A stretch of 64,000 bases of DNA from an uncultured Sphingomonadaceae bacterium (GTDB lineage: Bacteria > Pseudomonadota > Alphaproteobacteria > Sphingomonadales > Sphingomonadaceae), in the NCBI GenBank assembly GCA_947496865.1, contig CANMEE010000001.1, forward strand, positions 859,501 to 923,500. The letters run 5' to 3'. The notes below the pieces were generated by a model. The model was not told where the DNA came from. It did no database searches and was given only the letters and a program-made list of their open reading frames with translations. Below are positions 19,020 to 27,486 of the stretch, one piece after another. The position numbers and the translations under genes were made by a program. The first letter of the stretch is position 1; each line of letters begins with the position of its first letter.

Positions 19020-19766
19020 ATGAAAATCCTGGTGCCCGTCAAACGGGTCATAGACTATAACGTAAAACCGCGGGTTAAGTCCGACGGCAGCGGCGTCGAT
19101 CTCGCCAATGTCAAAATGTCGATGAACCCCTTTGATGAAATTTCTGTCGAAGAAGCGATTCGCCTGAAAGAAGCAGGCAAGGCAGAAGAAATTATCGCGG
19201 TTTCGGTTGGCCCGCAAAAAGCGCAGGAAACATTGCGCACGGCTCTTGCCATGGGCGCAGACCGCGCGATCCTGGTGATGACCGATGACGAAGTCGAGCC
19301 ATTGGGCGTTGCCAAAATCCTCGCCAAAATTGTCGAAGAAGAAGCACCAAAGCTGGTCATCTGCGGCAAACAGGCAATTGATGACGATAGCAACCAGACC
19401 GGCCAGATGCTCGCAGCCTTGCTCGGATGGGGTCAGGGCACTTTTGCCAATACCGTTGCCATTGACGGCGACAGCATCGAAGTGAAGCGCGAAATTGATG
19501 GCGGCTTGCAGACGGTTAAATTGAACCTGCCTGCGGTGGTCACCACCGACCTGCGCCTCAACGAGCCACGCTATGCGTCGCTACCCAATATCATGAAGGC
19601 CAAGAAAAAGCCGATGGATGAGAAAACACCGGCTGATTATGGCGTCGACATTTCTCCGCGCCTCACCACCACCAATGTCACCGAACCGCCTGTCCGTCAG
19701 GCCGGTGAAAAGGTTGAAGATGTGGACGCGCTGGTCGCGAAACTTAAAGCTGTAGGAGCGATCTGA
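19020..19766 (+). CDS. etfB: electron transfer flavoprotein, beta subunit
   Basis: This 248-residue subunit starts [18 protein letters not shown] and contains the [10 protein letters not shown] and [22 protein letters not shown] segments that bind AMP and dock to dehydrogenases. With EtfA it takes electrons from acyl-CoA dehydrogenases and passes them to ETF-ubiquinone oxidoreductase. A GAAGGAAA site precedes the ATG. Its stop overlaps the etfA start by one base (TGATG). Confidence 0.97.
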   Translation: MKILVPVKRVIDYNVKPRVKSDGSGVDLANVKMSMNPFDEISVEEAIRLKEAGKAEEIIAVSVGPQKAQETLRTALAMGADRAILVMTDDEVEPLGVAKILAKIVEEEAPKLVICGKQAIDDDSNQTGQMLAALLGWGQGTFANTVAIDGDSIEVKREIDGGLQTVKLNLPAVVTTDLRLNEPRYASLPNIMKAKKKPMDEKTPADYGVDISPRLTTTNVTEPPVRQAGEKVEDVDALVAKLKAVGAI

Positions 19767-20695
19767 TGAAAACTCTTGTACTCGTAGAACATGACAATAC
19801 GAACATGAAAGACGCGACGCTGGCTGTTGTCACCGCTGCATCGCAACTGGGCGAAGTCCACGCATTGGTTGTCGGCTCTGGCTGTGCCAGTGTCGGTGAG
19901 CAAGCCGCAAAGGTCGGTGGCGTTGCCACCGTGCATGTGGCCGATGACGCGGCCCTAGCCAATCAGCTCGCTGAAAATGTTGCGCCCTTGGTTGCCAGCC
20001 TGATGGAAAGCCATGACGCTTTCCTCGCGCCTGCCACAACCACTGGCAAGAATATTGCACCGCGCGTCGCTGCTTTGCTCGACGTGATGCAGATTTCTGA
20101 CATTCTCTCCGTCGAAAGCGAAGATACGTTCACCCGTCCTATTTACGCAGGCAACGCGATTGCTACCGTCAAATCTTCGGATGCAAAGAAAGTCATCACC
20201 GTGCGCGGTACGGCTTTTGATAAAGCAGCCACCGAAGGCGGCTCTGGCACAATCGAAGGCGTCACCGGCGCAGGCGAATCCGGGCTTTCATCATTTGTGA
20301 GCGAAGAAATCGCCAAGTCCGAGCGTCCGGAACTGACCAGCGCGAAGATCATCGTATCTGGCGGCCGTGCCTTGGGCTCTTCGGAGAAATTCGAAGAAGT
20401 CATCACGCCGCTGGCCGACAAGCTCGGCGCCGGCATCGGTGCATCGCGCGCTGCGGTTGATGCGGGCTATGTCCCCAATGATTATCAAGTCGGTCAAACC
20501 GGTAAAATCGTGGCTCCAGAAGTCTATATCGCCATCGGCATTTCCGGCGCGATCCAGCATCTGGCGGGCATGAAAGACTCCAAGATCATTGTCGCGATCA
20601 ACAAGGACGAAGACGCACCGATTTTTCAGGTGGCTGATATCGGACTGGTTGCGGATCTGTTCAACGCCGTGCCGGAGTTGACCGAGAAGGTATAA
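19766..20695 (+). CDS. etfA: electron transfer flavoprotein, alpha subunit
   Basis: The 309-residue alpha subunit binds FAD through its C-terminal domain; the signature is [28 protein letters not shown]. It ends in [21 protein letters not shown], as in all family members. It is translationally coupled to etfB, and a strong terminator follows 45 bases after the stop. The acyl-CoA dehydrogenase at 55304 is a likely electron donor. Confidence 0.97.
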   Translation: MKTLVLVEHDNTNMKDATLAVVTAASQLGEVHALVVGSGCASVGEQAAKVGGVATVHVADDAALANQLAENVAPLVASLMESHDAFLAPATTTGKNIAPRVAALLDVMQISDILSVESEDTFTRPIYAGNAIATVKSSDAKKVITVRGTAFDKAATEGGSGTIEGVTGAGESGLSSFVSEEIAKSERPELTSAKIIVSGGRALGSSEKFEEVITPLADKLGAGIGASRAAVDAGYVPNDYQVGQTGKIVAPEVYIAIGISGAIQHLAGMKDSKIIVAINKDEDAPIFQVADIGLVADLFNAVPELTEKV

Positions 20696-20740
20696 GCGCT
20701 TCGATAAACGGGATATTTGAACCCGTTTGACAATTTCAGA

Positions 20741-20770
20741 CCCCGGCGTGAAAGCGCCGGGGTTTTTGTT
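20741..20770 (+). terminator. intrinsic terminator after etfBA
   Basis: An 8-bp stem CCCCGGCG/CGCCGGGG (20741-20748 and 20755-20762) with a 6-base loop is followed by TTTTTGTT. This is a textbook Rho-independent terminator for etfBA. Confidence 0.93.
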
Positions 20771-20825
20771 GCTTCATGAATAAACCAAGTATTGCAATAA
20801 GCTCGTCATGGAATATTGTGCCGTT

Positions 20826-21734
20826 ATGAATAAATTGCTCTGCTTTATTGCCCTAATTTTTGCAAGTTGCACTCTGTTGAGCCAGCCTGTAGCCGCTCAA
20901 AAACAGCCTTTGACGCTCAAACCCAGTTCTAAATGGATTGCAAGCTATGAAGATGATAGCTGTCGATTGCTCCGTCAATTTGGCACAGAAGATGACACTG
21001 TCACTGTGATATTCAACAGTTTTGGGCCAGGAGATCATTTTAGGTTAGTCTTAGCCGGAAAGCCTGTGAGAATCCGGAATTCCTCTCGGCCTGCAACTTT
21101 GCAATTTGGTCCGTCAGAGCTTGCGCAAGAGGCCGAATTCCTGATCGGTAATTTAGGCAAAAAGCCTGCCATGCTTTTCAGCGGAGCAATGCGGATAGCC
21201 GCCGTAACGGATGCTGAAAAACTAGCCAGAGAAAATAGCGGACCAGAATATAACTATAAGTTAGCTGAGATTGGTGCAGAACGTAAAGCAGCCGTCACCT
21301 ATCTTTCAATTGGACGCCCATTGCGGAAACCGGTTGTATTAAAGCTAGGCTCTATGGAAAAACCATTTGCTGCTCTCGCTACATGCGTCGATGAGCTTCT
21401 AACGCACTGGGGCATAGATGTTGAAAAACACAAGACGCTCAGCCAACCAGTGCACATCATAGGTAATCCTGGACGTTGGATTAAGTCCAATGAATACCCC
21501 CTCGACATGATTAGGGAAGGGCAACCCGCTTTAGTGCAGTTTCGTTTAAGTGTTGATAAAACAGGCAAAACAACAGCTTGTCATATCCAGCAAACGACCC
21601 GGCCAAAGGAGTTTGATGATGCGGTCTGCAGATCACTCATGAAACGCTCTGCCTTCAAGCCAGCTCTTGATGCGGAAGGGCAACCTATTGCATCTTATTG
21701 GAGGAGCACAGTAAGGTTTCAGATTCCCAGATAG
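20826..21734 (+). CDS. secreted protein with TonB C-terminal-like domain
   Basis: The 302-residue protein has a signal peptide (LLCFIALIFASCTLLSQPVAA), a middle part I do not recognise, and a C-terminal domain of the TonB_C type. That domain runs FRLSVDKTGKTTACHIQQTT, then FDDAVCRSLMKRSAFKPALDAEGQP, then a closing VRFQI strand. There is no N-terminal membrane anchor or proline-rich linker, so it is not a working TonB. Free TonB_C domains of this kind are common in sphingomonad periplasmic proteins. The gene is visibly more AT-rich than its neighbours. The ATG at 20826 is preferred over the TTG/ATG further upstream. Confidence 0.75.
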   Translation: MNKLLCFIALIFASCTLLSQPVAAQKQPLTLKPSSKWIASYEDDSCRLLRQFGTEDDTVTVIFNSFGPGDHFRLVLAGKPVRIRNSSRPATLQFGPSELAQEAEFLIGNLGKKPAMLFSGAMRIAAVTDAEKLARENSGPEYNYKLAEIGAERKAAVTYLSIGRPLRKPVVLKLGSMEKPFAALATCVDELLTHWGIDVEKHKTLSQPVHIIGNPGRWIKSNEYPLDMIREGQPALVQFRLSVDKTGKTTACHIQQTTRPKEFDDAVCRSLMKRSAFKPALDAEGQPIASYWRSTVRFQIPR

Positions 21735-21828
21735 ACAAAATACTGAACTCCGAGAACACGCTTGTTGATACGACCAAGCACCAGCTCAACGTCTTTTTTC
21801 TGAAACCTCGCGCTGATATGACGCTTTC

Positions 21829-22842
21829 ATGACAGCTACCAAATCCTCTAAAACCAAACCCGACAAACGCGAGGTGCTCGCGCAGGCATTGCTAGACGGG
21901 ACACCTCTGACCGAACTGCCTGCGCGTTTCATCGCCGCAGGCTATAGCGAAAAAGCCGCCGCTTATGAGGCCGGGCGGGCGATGAAGGATCCGCTTTTCA
22001 ACGCGGGCAAGCGGGTAAGCAACCGGCTGCACAAAAGCCACTGGACGCTGGACAATTATCGCCGCCTGCATCGGGCTGATGCTGGGGACGGAGCGGAAAT
22101 TCCTGTCGTCCAGACAATCGAACCGGATGTGTTTTTCCGCGACTATCATAATCGCAATCTGCCGGTGAAACTGACCGGGTTGGTTGACCACTGGCCTGCG
22201 ATGCAACGCTGGACGCTCGATTATCTGGCCGACAAAATCGGTGACGCGGTGGTTGAGCTGCAGGGTCAGCGGCAATCAAGCGACGATTATGAAATGGCCA
22301 AAGACAACCACAAGCGCCACGTGCCGTTCAGCGAGTTTGTCGCCCTGCTCCGCCAGACCGACAGCAGCAATGATTTCTACATCACCGCCTATAATGACAC
22401 GGTCAACAAACAGGCGATGACGCCTCTATGGGACGATGTGGGCGACATTTCGCTGCTCCAATCGAGCGGCGGGAATGACGGTTTTTTCTGGATGGGGCCA
22501 AAGGGCACGATCACACCTTTCCACCACGACCTCACCAATAACCTGCTTTTGCAAATTTCCGGTCGCAAACGCGTCACCATGGTCGCCGCCTATGACACAG
22601 CCCATATGCGCAACCACATGCATTGTTTCAGCGAGTGGGCCTCACCGGATGACATCCGCGCACTGGGCGAGGCGGCGCCAAAGCTATGGCAATGCGATAT
22701 CGGCCCGGGCGAGGCTGTGTTCCTGCCCGTCGGCTGGTGGCATCATGTCGAAGCGCTTGACCACACGGTCGGCATGTCGTTCACGAATTTTCCAACGGAT
22801 AATGATTTTTATACGGATTATCCGAGCGAGGTGGATTTTTGA
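21829..22842 (+). CDS. cupin-like (JmjC-type) dioxygenase domain protein
   Basis: This 337-residue protein has a C-terminal cupin_8/JmjC barrel. The metal ligands are visible: H232-x-D234 in TPFHHDLTNN and a distal histidine at 305/306 in GWWHHVEAL. The barrel also has the usual LLLQISGRKRVTM strand. Members are Fe(II)/2-oxoglutarate oxygenases, often protein hydroxylases. The first 100 residues are helical and charged and may bind the substrate. The target is unknown. It stands alone, with the tRNA-like region downstream. Confidence 0.85.
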   Translation: MTATKSSKTKPDKREVLAQALLDGTPLTELPARFIAAGYSEKAAAYEAGRAMKDPLFNAGKRVSNRLHKSHWTLDNYRRLHRADAGDGAEIPVVQTIEPDVFFRDYHNRNLPVKLTGLVDHWPAMQRWTLDYLADKIGDAVVELQGQRQSSDDYEMAKDNHKRHVPFSEFVALLRQTDSSNDFYITAYNDTVNKQAMTPLWDDVGDISLLQSSGGNDGFFWMGPKGTITPFHHDLTNNLLLQISGRKRVTMVAAYDTAHMRNHMHCFSEWASPDDIRALGEAAPKLWQCDIGPGEAVFLPVGWWHHVEALDHTVGMSFTNFPTDNDFYTDYPSEVDF

Positions 22843-23133
22843 GGTCGGTACAAAAAACGTATCGGCTGTCCTTCGATTCTCCGCCTAGTTTCAAAGAGTT
22901 CACGGCAGGCCTATTGGTTACAATTGATACGACTTGTCGCGTCCAACCTTCCATTCATCGCTAAAAACGCCTCTTGGCCGAAAAAGCCATTGTCAAATCT
23001 GAAGCCCCGGCCTAACGGCCCGCTCCCCGATCAATGGATGGGGCGGACGTCAACGGTTGGGTTTCATGAAGCCCGCCCGCATGCAGTATCTCTGATACCG
23101 GCATGTACGGATGCTGCTTTGTCTCGATTGGTT
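22843..23133. other. 291-base non-coding stretch before the tRNA-like genes
   Basis: I see no credible coding frame here. A hairpin with CCCC and GGGG arms lies around 23025-23043. Just upstream of the tRNA-like pair, at 23100-23115, the sequence cGGCATG...aTGCT resembles a sigma-54 -24/-12 element, but its GG to GC spacing is one base too long. Confidence 0.4.
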
Positions 23134-23210
23134 GCATGAGTAGCTCAATTGGATAGAGCACTGGCTTCAAACACCAGGTAAGCGAGTTCGATTCTCGTCT
23201 CAACGCACCA
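23134..23210 (+). tRNA. tRNA-like gene, anticodon CAA by position (atypical; possible pseudogene)
   Basis: A complete cloverleaf body can be drawn: D stem GCTC/GAGC with conserved GG, T arm GCGAG-TTCGATT-CTCGT, T8, A14, T33, and an encoded 3' CCA. The acceptor GCATGAG pairs with CTCA-AC-GC only if a 1x2 internal loop is allowed. The anticodon stem CTGGC/ACCAG has a closing C/A mismatch around the loop TTCAAAC. By position the anticodon is CAA (Leu), yet the long variable arm of tRNA-Leu is absent (only four bases). So the amino-acid identity is doubtful. Confidence 0.6.
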
Positions 23211-23281
23211 CTGGATAGCTCAATGGGTAGAGCACAAGACTTGTAATCTTGCTGTTGCGGGTTCGATTCCCGCTCCACTCT
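23209..23281 (+). tRNA. tRNA-Thr(TGT)-like gene with truncated acceptor stem
   Basis: D stem GCTC/GAGC, anticodon stem CAAGA/TCTTG around CTTGTAA (anticodon TGT) and T stem GCGGG/CCCGC all pair perfectly, and the invariant bases are present. Only the inner four acceptor pairs form (TGGA with TCCA); the outer three positions do not pair and no CCA is encoded. Its 5' end would overlap the CCA of the preceding tRNA-like gene by two bases, so both cannot be cut intact from one transcript. Confidence 0.6.
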
Positions 23282-23664
23282 CGGTCTGTAATAGGACCCC
23301 AGCACTCATAATGCTGTTTTGAGAAATACCGGGTTCGGGGACCGGCATGTGAATGGCGCGGCGTCTGCAGCGGGCAGGAATCTTCGGATTTCCGAACGCC
23401 AAAGGCAAAGCACCTGCCACCATGGCAAACGGTTCGGTTGATGCGTGATGATGGTGCTGTGCCGGGGTCGATGGGAGATGTTTTCGAACGCCTCTCTATC
23501 CGCCTCGCGCGCTGCAAAATCCGCTCCGCCTTGACCCGCCGCGCGGCATGCCACCGGTCCCTGAATCTTATCCGAGACCATTTTGATTGGGGAAACGCTT
23601 TGGGCCAATTCCGGCCCCGGGCAAACGTAAAAGGAGATTGGCGTGAGCTGATATTTGAGTGAGT
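23282..23664. other. 383-base region between the tRNA-like pair and the slipin gene
   Basis: No coding frame here looks real. It holds a weak hairpin with CAGCA/TGCTG arms followed by TTTT (about 23300-23322), which could end the tRNA-like transcript. It also holds cGGCATGTGAATgGCG at 23343-23358, which has the correct sigma-54 GG-N10-GC spacing. The 10-mer ACCGGCATGT is shared with the segment just before the tRNA-like genes. An AAGGAG at 23631-23636 is followed by a two-codon GTG frame rather than by the slipin start. Confidence 0.4.
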
Positions 23665-24822
23665 ATGATGTTGTATTTGATTGACAAGCTGATGGGCCGC
23701 AAGCGGCTAACCATCAATGAAAATGAACGGGCAATCTGGCTCTACAAGGGCGAGGTACGCGGATTATTGGGAGCGGGCGAGCATGTTCTGCCGAACTGGC
23801 GCAAGCAATTGCGGGTTGAGCGCATGGCGCTCAGCAGCGCAGCTTTTGTTTCGGTCTATGAAAAGGCGCTTTTTGAAAAAGCACCGGATCAGGCCGACGC
23901 GCATCTAACCCAGTACCGGACCGGGACCAACGAGATTGCTGTCATAGAATGCGACGGACAGATTCATTCTGTCCTCTCTCCGGATAGCAAGCTCACCGTG
24001 TGGACCGATGCCGGTCCGTGGAAGGCGGAGCTCGTGCAGCTGGATACAAACCCAGTGATCGCACCGGCCTTGCTGCAGCGGCTGATAAAAGCCGGCGTGG
24101 CAAGCCTGCTCAATCAGGTTCGGATTGTCGAGGTGGACAAGGGCCAGGTTGGCCTGCTCACCGTCGATGGCCAGATGGTCGGCGAATTGACGCCGGGTGT
24201 CACGGGCTACTGGATGGTTGGTCAGAAGGTCGCCGTGAAGATCGTTGATCTGACACGGCAACCTCTCGATGTGACCGGTCAGGAGCTCTTGACCAAAGAT
24301 CGCGTGACTTTGCGGATCAATATCTCGGCGCAATACCGGGTGGTTGATCCCGTTAAAGCCGTGACCGAGGTCAAGGACTTTGCCGATGCGCTGTACCGGG
24401 CGCTGCAATATGCGTTTCGGAAAACGCTGGGCGCGATGACGCTCGATCAGATCCTCGACAAGCAGGTGACGGTCGATGCCGAAGCCGCCATGAAAGTCCG
24501 GAGCGATATGGCGGCCATTGGTCTCGAAGTATCCGAGATCATCCTGAAGGACGTGATCCTTCCGGGTGAGATGCGGGAGCTTTTGAACCAGGTGGTTTCT
24601 GCACAGAAAGCGGCCGAAGCCAACGTCATCAAGCGGCGGGAAGAAACGAACGCAACGCGGTCGCTTCTGAACACCGCAAAGGTGATGGCCGATAACCCGG
24701 TCATGCTGCGGCTCAAAGAGCTTGAGGCTCTGGAAAGCATTGCCGGTAAAGTGGACCGGTTGACGGTCAACAACGGCACCAGCGGTTTGATGAATGATAT
24801 CGTCAAATTGACTGAGGACTAG
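23665..24822 (+). CDS. slipin/SPFH-domain protein
   Basis: The 385-residue protein has an SPFH (band-7/stomatin-like) domain in the C-terminal two thirds. VDLTRQPLDVTGQELLTKDRVTLRINISAQYRV is the typical strand pair, followed by the helical AFRKTLGAMTLDQIL... AAEANVIKRREETNATRSLL coiled-coil arm. About 110 N-terminal residues come first, with no clear membrane helix, so the protein may bind membranes peripherally or work as a soluble scaffold. Tandem ATGs at 23665 and 23668 lack a close ribosome-binding site. It follows two tRNA-like genes on the same strand, a setting that recalls RtcR/RtcB RNA-repair loci, although neither rtc gene is in this window. Confidence 0.85.
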   Translation: MMLYLIDKLMGRKRLTINENERAIWLYKGEVRGLLGAGEHVLPNWRKQLRVERMALSSAAFVSVYEKALFEKAPDQADAHLTQYRTGTNEIAVIECDGQIHSVLSPDSKLTVWTDAGPWKAELVQLDTNPVIAPALLQRLIKAGVASLLNQVRIVEVDKGQVGLLTVDGQMVGELTPGVTGYWMVGQKVAVKIVDLTRQPLDVTGQELLTKDRVTLRINISAQYRVVDPVKAVTEVKDFADALYRALQYAFRKTLGAMTLDQILDKQVTVDAEAAMKVRSDMAAIGLEVSEIILKDVILPGEMRELLNQVVSAQKAAEANVIKRREETNATRSLLNTAKVMADNPVMLRLKELEALESIAGKVDRLTVNNGTSGLMNDIVKLTED

Positions 24823-24836
24823 TCAGCCAGACAAGG

Positions 24837-24871
24837 AAGGGCGCGGTAGCAATATCGCGCCCTTTCATTTT
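24837..24871 (+). terminator. intrinsic terminator after the slipin gene
   Basis: AAGGGCGCG (24837-24845) and CGCGCCCTT (24856-24864) form a 9-bp stem with a 10-base loop, followed by TCATTTTAT. It ends at the stop codon of the convergent sufA-like gene and may act in both directions. Confidence 0.75.
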
Positions 24872-25232
24872 ATACGGTGAAGGATTCTCCGCACCCACAA
24901 TCACCTTTGCTATTGGGATTGTTGAACACGAAACCAGCGGTGAAGTCATCTTCCTGCCAGTCCATGGTTGAACCGATCAGATAGAGCACGCTGGGGCCAT
25001 CGACATAGAATACGCCGCCGGGTGTCACAATTTTCTCGTCAAATTTCACTTCCTCGGTGACGTAATCGACCGAATAGGCGAGGCCCGAACAGCCTCTGCG
25101 CGGGGTGGATAGTTTCACCCCGATCACATCTTCTGGCGCTTTGGCCATCAGGTCGGCGATGCGCTGTTCTGCCGCTGGCGTCAGAATGATTGCTGCAGGA
25201 ATTTCCCGCGTTTTGGTTTTTACTTCGGTCAT
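24870..25232 (-). CDS. sufA: A-type Fe-S carrier protein (SufA/IscA/HesB family)
   Basis: The 120-residue scaffold/carrier protein has the three conserved cysteines of the family: C48 in RRGCSGLAY and C112/C114 in the C-terminal DCGCGESF. It passes Fe-S clusters from the SufBCD scaffold to target enzymes in the cytosol. It is the last gene of the suf operon, and its ATG overlaps the stop of the GNAT gene. Confidence 0.93.
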   Translation of the reverse strand: MTEVKTKTREIPAAIILTPAAEQRIADLMAKAPEDVIGVKLSTPRRGCSGLAYSVDYVTEEVKFDEKIVTPGGVFYVDGPSVLYLIGSTMDWQEDDFTAGFVFNNPNSKGDCGCGESFTV

Positions 25233-25747
25233 GTCTCAAGCCTTTTTTGCCAGAACAGTGCTTTGCCCATTTTCGGGTCCAGTTGATAATCGCCATAGCC
25301 CAAGGACGCATATAGCCCACGTGCAGGTTCATTGCCCTCAAGCACTTCCAGGGTCACTTTGCAGGCCCCAATATCGCGCGCGATTGATTCAATCTCTGCG
25401 AATAGCTTGCGCCCGATACCCAATCCTCGATGCTCTTTCGACACCACGATATCATGGATATTGATCAGCGGTTTCGCGCCAAAAGATGAAAAACTGGTCA
25501 TCAGATTGGCGAGTCCCGCCACTTTGCCATCGACATAAGCCAATAGCGAAGATGCCGCCGGTGTCGCGGCTAATCCGGGTACCAAATCAGCCTGCACTTG
25601 CGCCGACAAATCTTCACCGCCACCCATTGGGTCCATCGCATAGCTGCGCAGCATCGCGACAATGTCTGCCGCATGGTCTGCATTGGCATAATCCGCCCAC
25701 ACTATAGTTGTAGCAGGAGTCGCTGATAAGGCAGCGGTTGCTGTCAT
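25229..25747 (-). CDS. GNAT family N-acetyltransferase in the suf operon
   Basis: This 172-residue protein has the acetyl-CoA motif DIVVSKEHRGLGIGRKLFAEI followed by GACKVTLEVLEGNEPARGLYASLGY, so it is a clear GNAT enzyme. The substrate is unknown. It overlaps both neighbours by four bases, sufT upstream and sufA downstream, so it is made together with the Fe-S assembly machinery. Whether it acts on that machinery is open. Confidence 0.88.
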   Translation of the reverse strand: MTATAALSATPATTIVWADYANADHAADIVAMLRSYAMDPMGGGEDLSAQVQADLVPGLAATPAASSLLAYVDGKVAGLANLMTSFSSFGAKPLINIHDIVVSKEHRGLGIGRKLFAEIESIARDIGACKVTLEVLEGNEPARGLYASLGYGDYQLDPKMGKALFWQKRLET

Positions 25748-26265
25748 AGCATCCCCAGTTCGAGCTTCGCTTCATCGCTCATTTTCTGTGGGTCCCATGG
25801 TGGGTCCCAGACGAGGTTCACTTCGCTATGGCCCACGCCGGGAACACTGCCGACCTGCATTTCAATTTCGCCGGGCATGGATTCCGCCACCGGACAATGC
25901 GGCGTAGTCAGAGTCATGGTAACAATCGCGTGATTATCCGGCGTAATCTCCACACCATAGATCAGGCCAAGGTCATAAATATTCACTGGAATCTCAGGGT
26001 CATAAATCGACTTCAAGGTATCGACGACGGCTTCATAAAGATCGCCGCCCGCTTCGCCAGCCGGTGTTTCGGTTGGTTGTTGCGCCAGAAAGCCTTCAAG
26101 ATAATCGCGCTTGCGGTTTAACTTGCTAACATCGCTTTCAGCCTCATGTGGCGAAGGCGCCATGACGGGCGCAGGCTTTTCTTCAACCGCATCTTCGACT
26201 TTCGCCAAAGGGGGCTTCTCTACTCTGTCGACTTCTTCGACCACTATTTTGCGTTCTTCGTTCAT
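25744..26265 (-). CDS. sufT: SUF system assembly factor SufT (DUF59/MIP18-like)
   Basis: The 173-residue protein has a variable, charged N-terminal 75 residues and a DUF59 domain with LKSIYDPEIPVNIYDLGLIYGVEI and the conserved TMTLTTPHCPVAESMPGEIE, including the single reactive cysteine. SufT proteins assist Fe-S cluster maturation. It lies directly after sufS and overlaps the following GNAT gene. Confidence 0.9.
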   Translation of the reverse strand: MNEERKIVVEEVDRVEKPPLAKVEDAVEEKPAPVMAPSPHEAESDVSKLNRKRDYLEGFLAQQPTETPAGEAGGDLYEAVVDTLKSIYDPEIPVNIYDLGLIYGVEITPDNHAIVTMTLTTPHCPVAESMPGEIEMQVGSVPGVGHSEVNLVWDPPWDPQKMSDEAKLELGML

Positions 26266-26274
26266 CTCTTTTTC

Positions 26275-27486
26275 CTACCCGAAAATCTTTCTGACCCGTT
26301 CAATGCCCTTTACTAGGGCCGCAACATCTTCTGCGTCGCTATAAATTCCAAAGCTGGCACGCGCCGTTGCTGGCACGCCCAGATAGTCCATCAGCGGTTG
26401 CGCGCAATGATGGCCGGCGCGGATCGCAACCCCGCCTTCATCCAATATAGTGGCGACATCGTGCGGATGCACGTCGCCAACAGCAAAACTTAATATGCCC
26501 ATGCTCTTGTCCGGGCCAAATACTCGCACGCTGTTAATGCCGGACAGCGCTTCGCGCGCCATGGCCAGCGTTGCATTTTCATGCGCCGATATCACGTCCA
26601 GCCCAATGCCTTCGACATATTGGATCGCAGCATCCAGACCGACGACCCCCGCAATATGCGGGGTGCCCGCTTCAAAGCGCCCCGGCGCGGGTGCATAGGT
26701 CGTGCCGTCGAAACTCACACGATCAATCATTGACCCGCCGCCCTTCCATGGAGGCATTGCGTCCAGAATGGCATAAGGTGCCCACAACGCGCCAACGCCA
26801 GTTGGACCGTAAATTTTATGGCCGGAAAACACGTAAAAGTCACAGCCGAGATCTTGCACATCCACGGGCAATCGCGGTGCGGCCTGACAGCCATCGAGCA
26901 ATAGTTTTGCACCGACTTTATGAGTCATGTTCGCGGCGCGCTTGGCATCCAGTAACGAACCCAACACATTGGAGACATGGGCCAAAGCCACCAGTTTGTG
27001 CTGTTCGGTGAGATTGGCTTCAATCCAGTCGAGATCAATCTGACCATCTTCAGTAAGGGGCGCGACATCGATATGTGCGCCCACCCGTTCGGCGAGCATT
27101 TGCCAAGGTACGATATTGCTGTGATGCTCGAGCTGCGACAACATGATGCGGTCATCTTTGCCGACATTCGCATTGCCCCAGCTTTCGGCAACAAGATTGA
27201 TGCTGTCCGTCGCACCGCTGGTGAACACAATTTCATTCTCGCTCGCGGCGCCCAAGAAATTAGCAACCCGCTTGCGGGCGGCTTCGAAGGCCAGCGTCAT
27301 ATTGGCGGAACGTTCATAAACGCCGCGGTGAACAGTCGCATAATCGGGACCATAGGCCCGCGCTATCGCATCGAGCACCGGCTTCGCTTTTTGCGCTGTC
27401 GCGGCCGTGTCGAGATAATGCCAATCCTCGGCTATGCCAGGAAAGTCGCCGCGATGATTTGTCTGGATGGCAGACATTTCGTTCAT
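26275..27486 (-). CDS. sufS: cysteine desulfurase SufS
   Basis: This PLP enzyme of 403 residues removes sulphur from cysteine for Fe-S cluster assembly. The PLP-binding lysine is K224 in SGHKIYGPTG, and the catalytic cysteine is C361 in RAGHHCAQPL, the SufS/CsdA (group II) form. No SufE or SufU gene is visible in the operon, so the sulphur acceptor may be encoded elsewhere. The start overlaps the sufD stop. Confidence 0.95.
   Translation of the reverse strand: MNEMSAIQTNHRGDFPGIAEDWHYLDTAATAQKAKPVLDAIARAYGPDYATVHRGVYERSANMTLAFEAARKRVANFLGAASENEIVFTSGATDSINLVAESWGNANVGKDDRIMLSQLEHHSNIVPWQMLAERVGAHIDVAPLTEDGQIDLDWIEANLTEQHKLVALAHVSNVLGSLLDAKRAANMTHKVGAKLLLDGCQAAPRLPVDVQDLGCDFYVFSGHKIYGPTGVGALWAPYAILDAMPPWKGGGSMIDRVSFDGTTYAPAPGRFEAGTPHIAGVVGLDAAIQYVEGIGLDVISAHENATLAMAREALSGINSVRVFGPDKSMGILSFAVGDVHPHDVATILDEGGVAIRAGHHCAQPLMDYLGVPATARASFGIYSDAEDVAALVKGIERVRKIFG

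Noticed and set aside
23100..23115. Sigma-54-like element directly before the tRNA-like genes
   Set aside because: The GG to GC distance is one base longer than sigma-54 tolerates, so it is not listed as a promoter.
23643..23651. Two-codon GTG frame with a good AAGGAG site upstream of slipin
   Set aside because: Too short to be a peptide; the frame does not match slipin, and the arrangement may be chance.
23438..23662. 74-residue frame ending at the slipin start
   Set aside because: No ribosome-binding site, no family match and unnatural Arg-rich composition; its stop only happens to touch the slipin start region.
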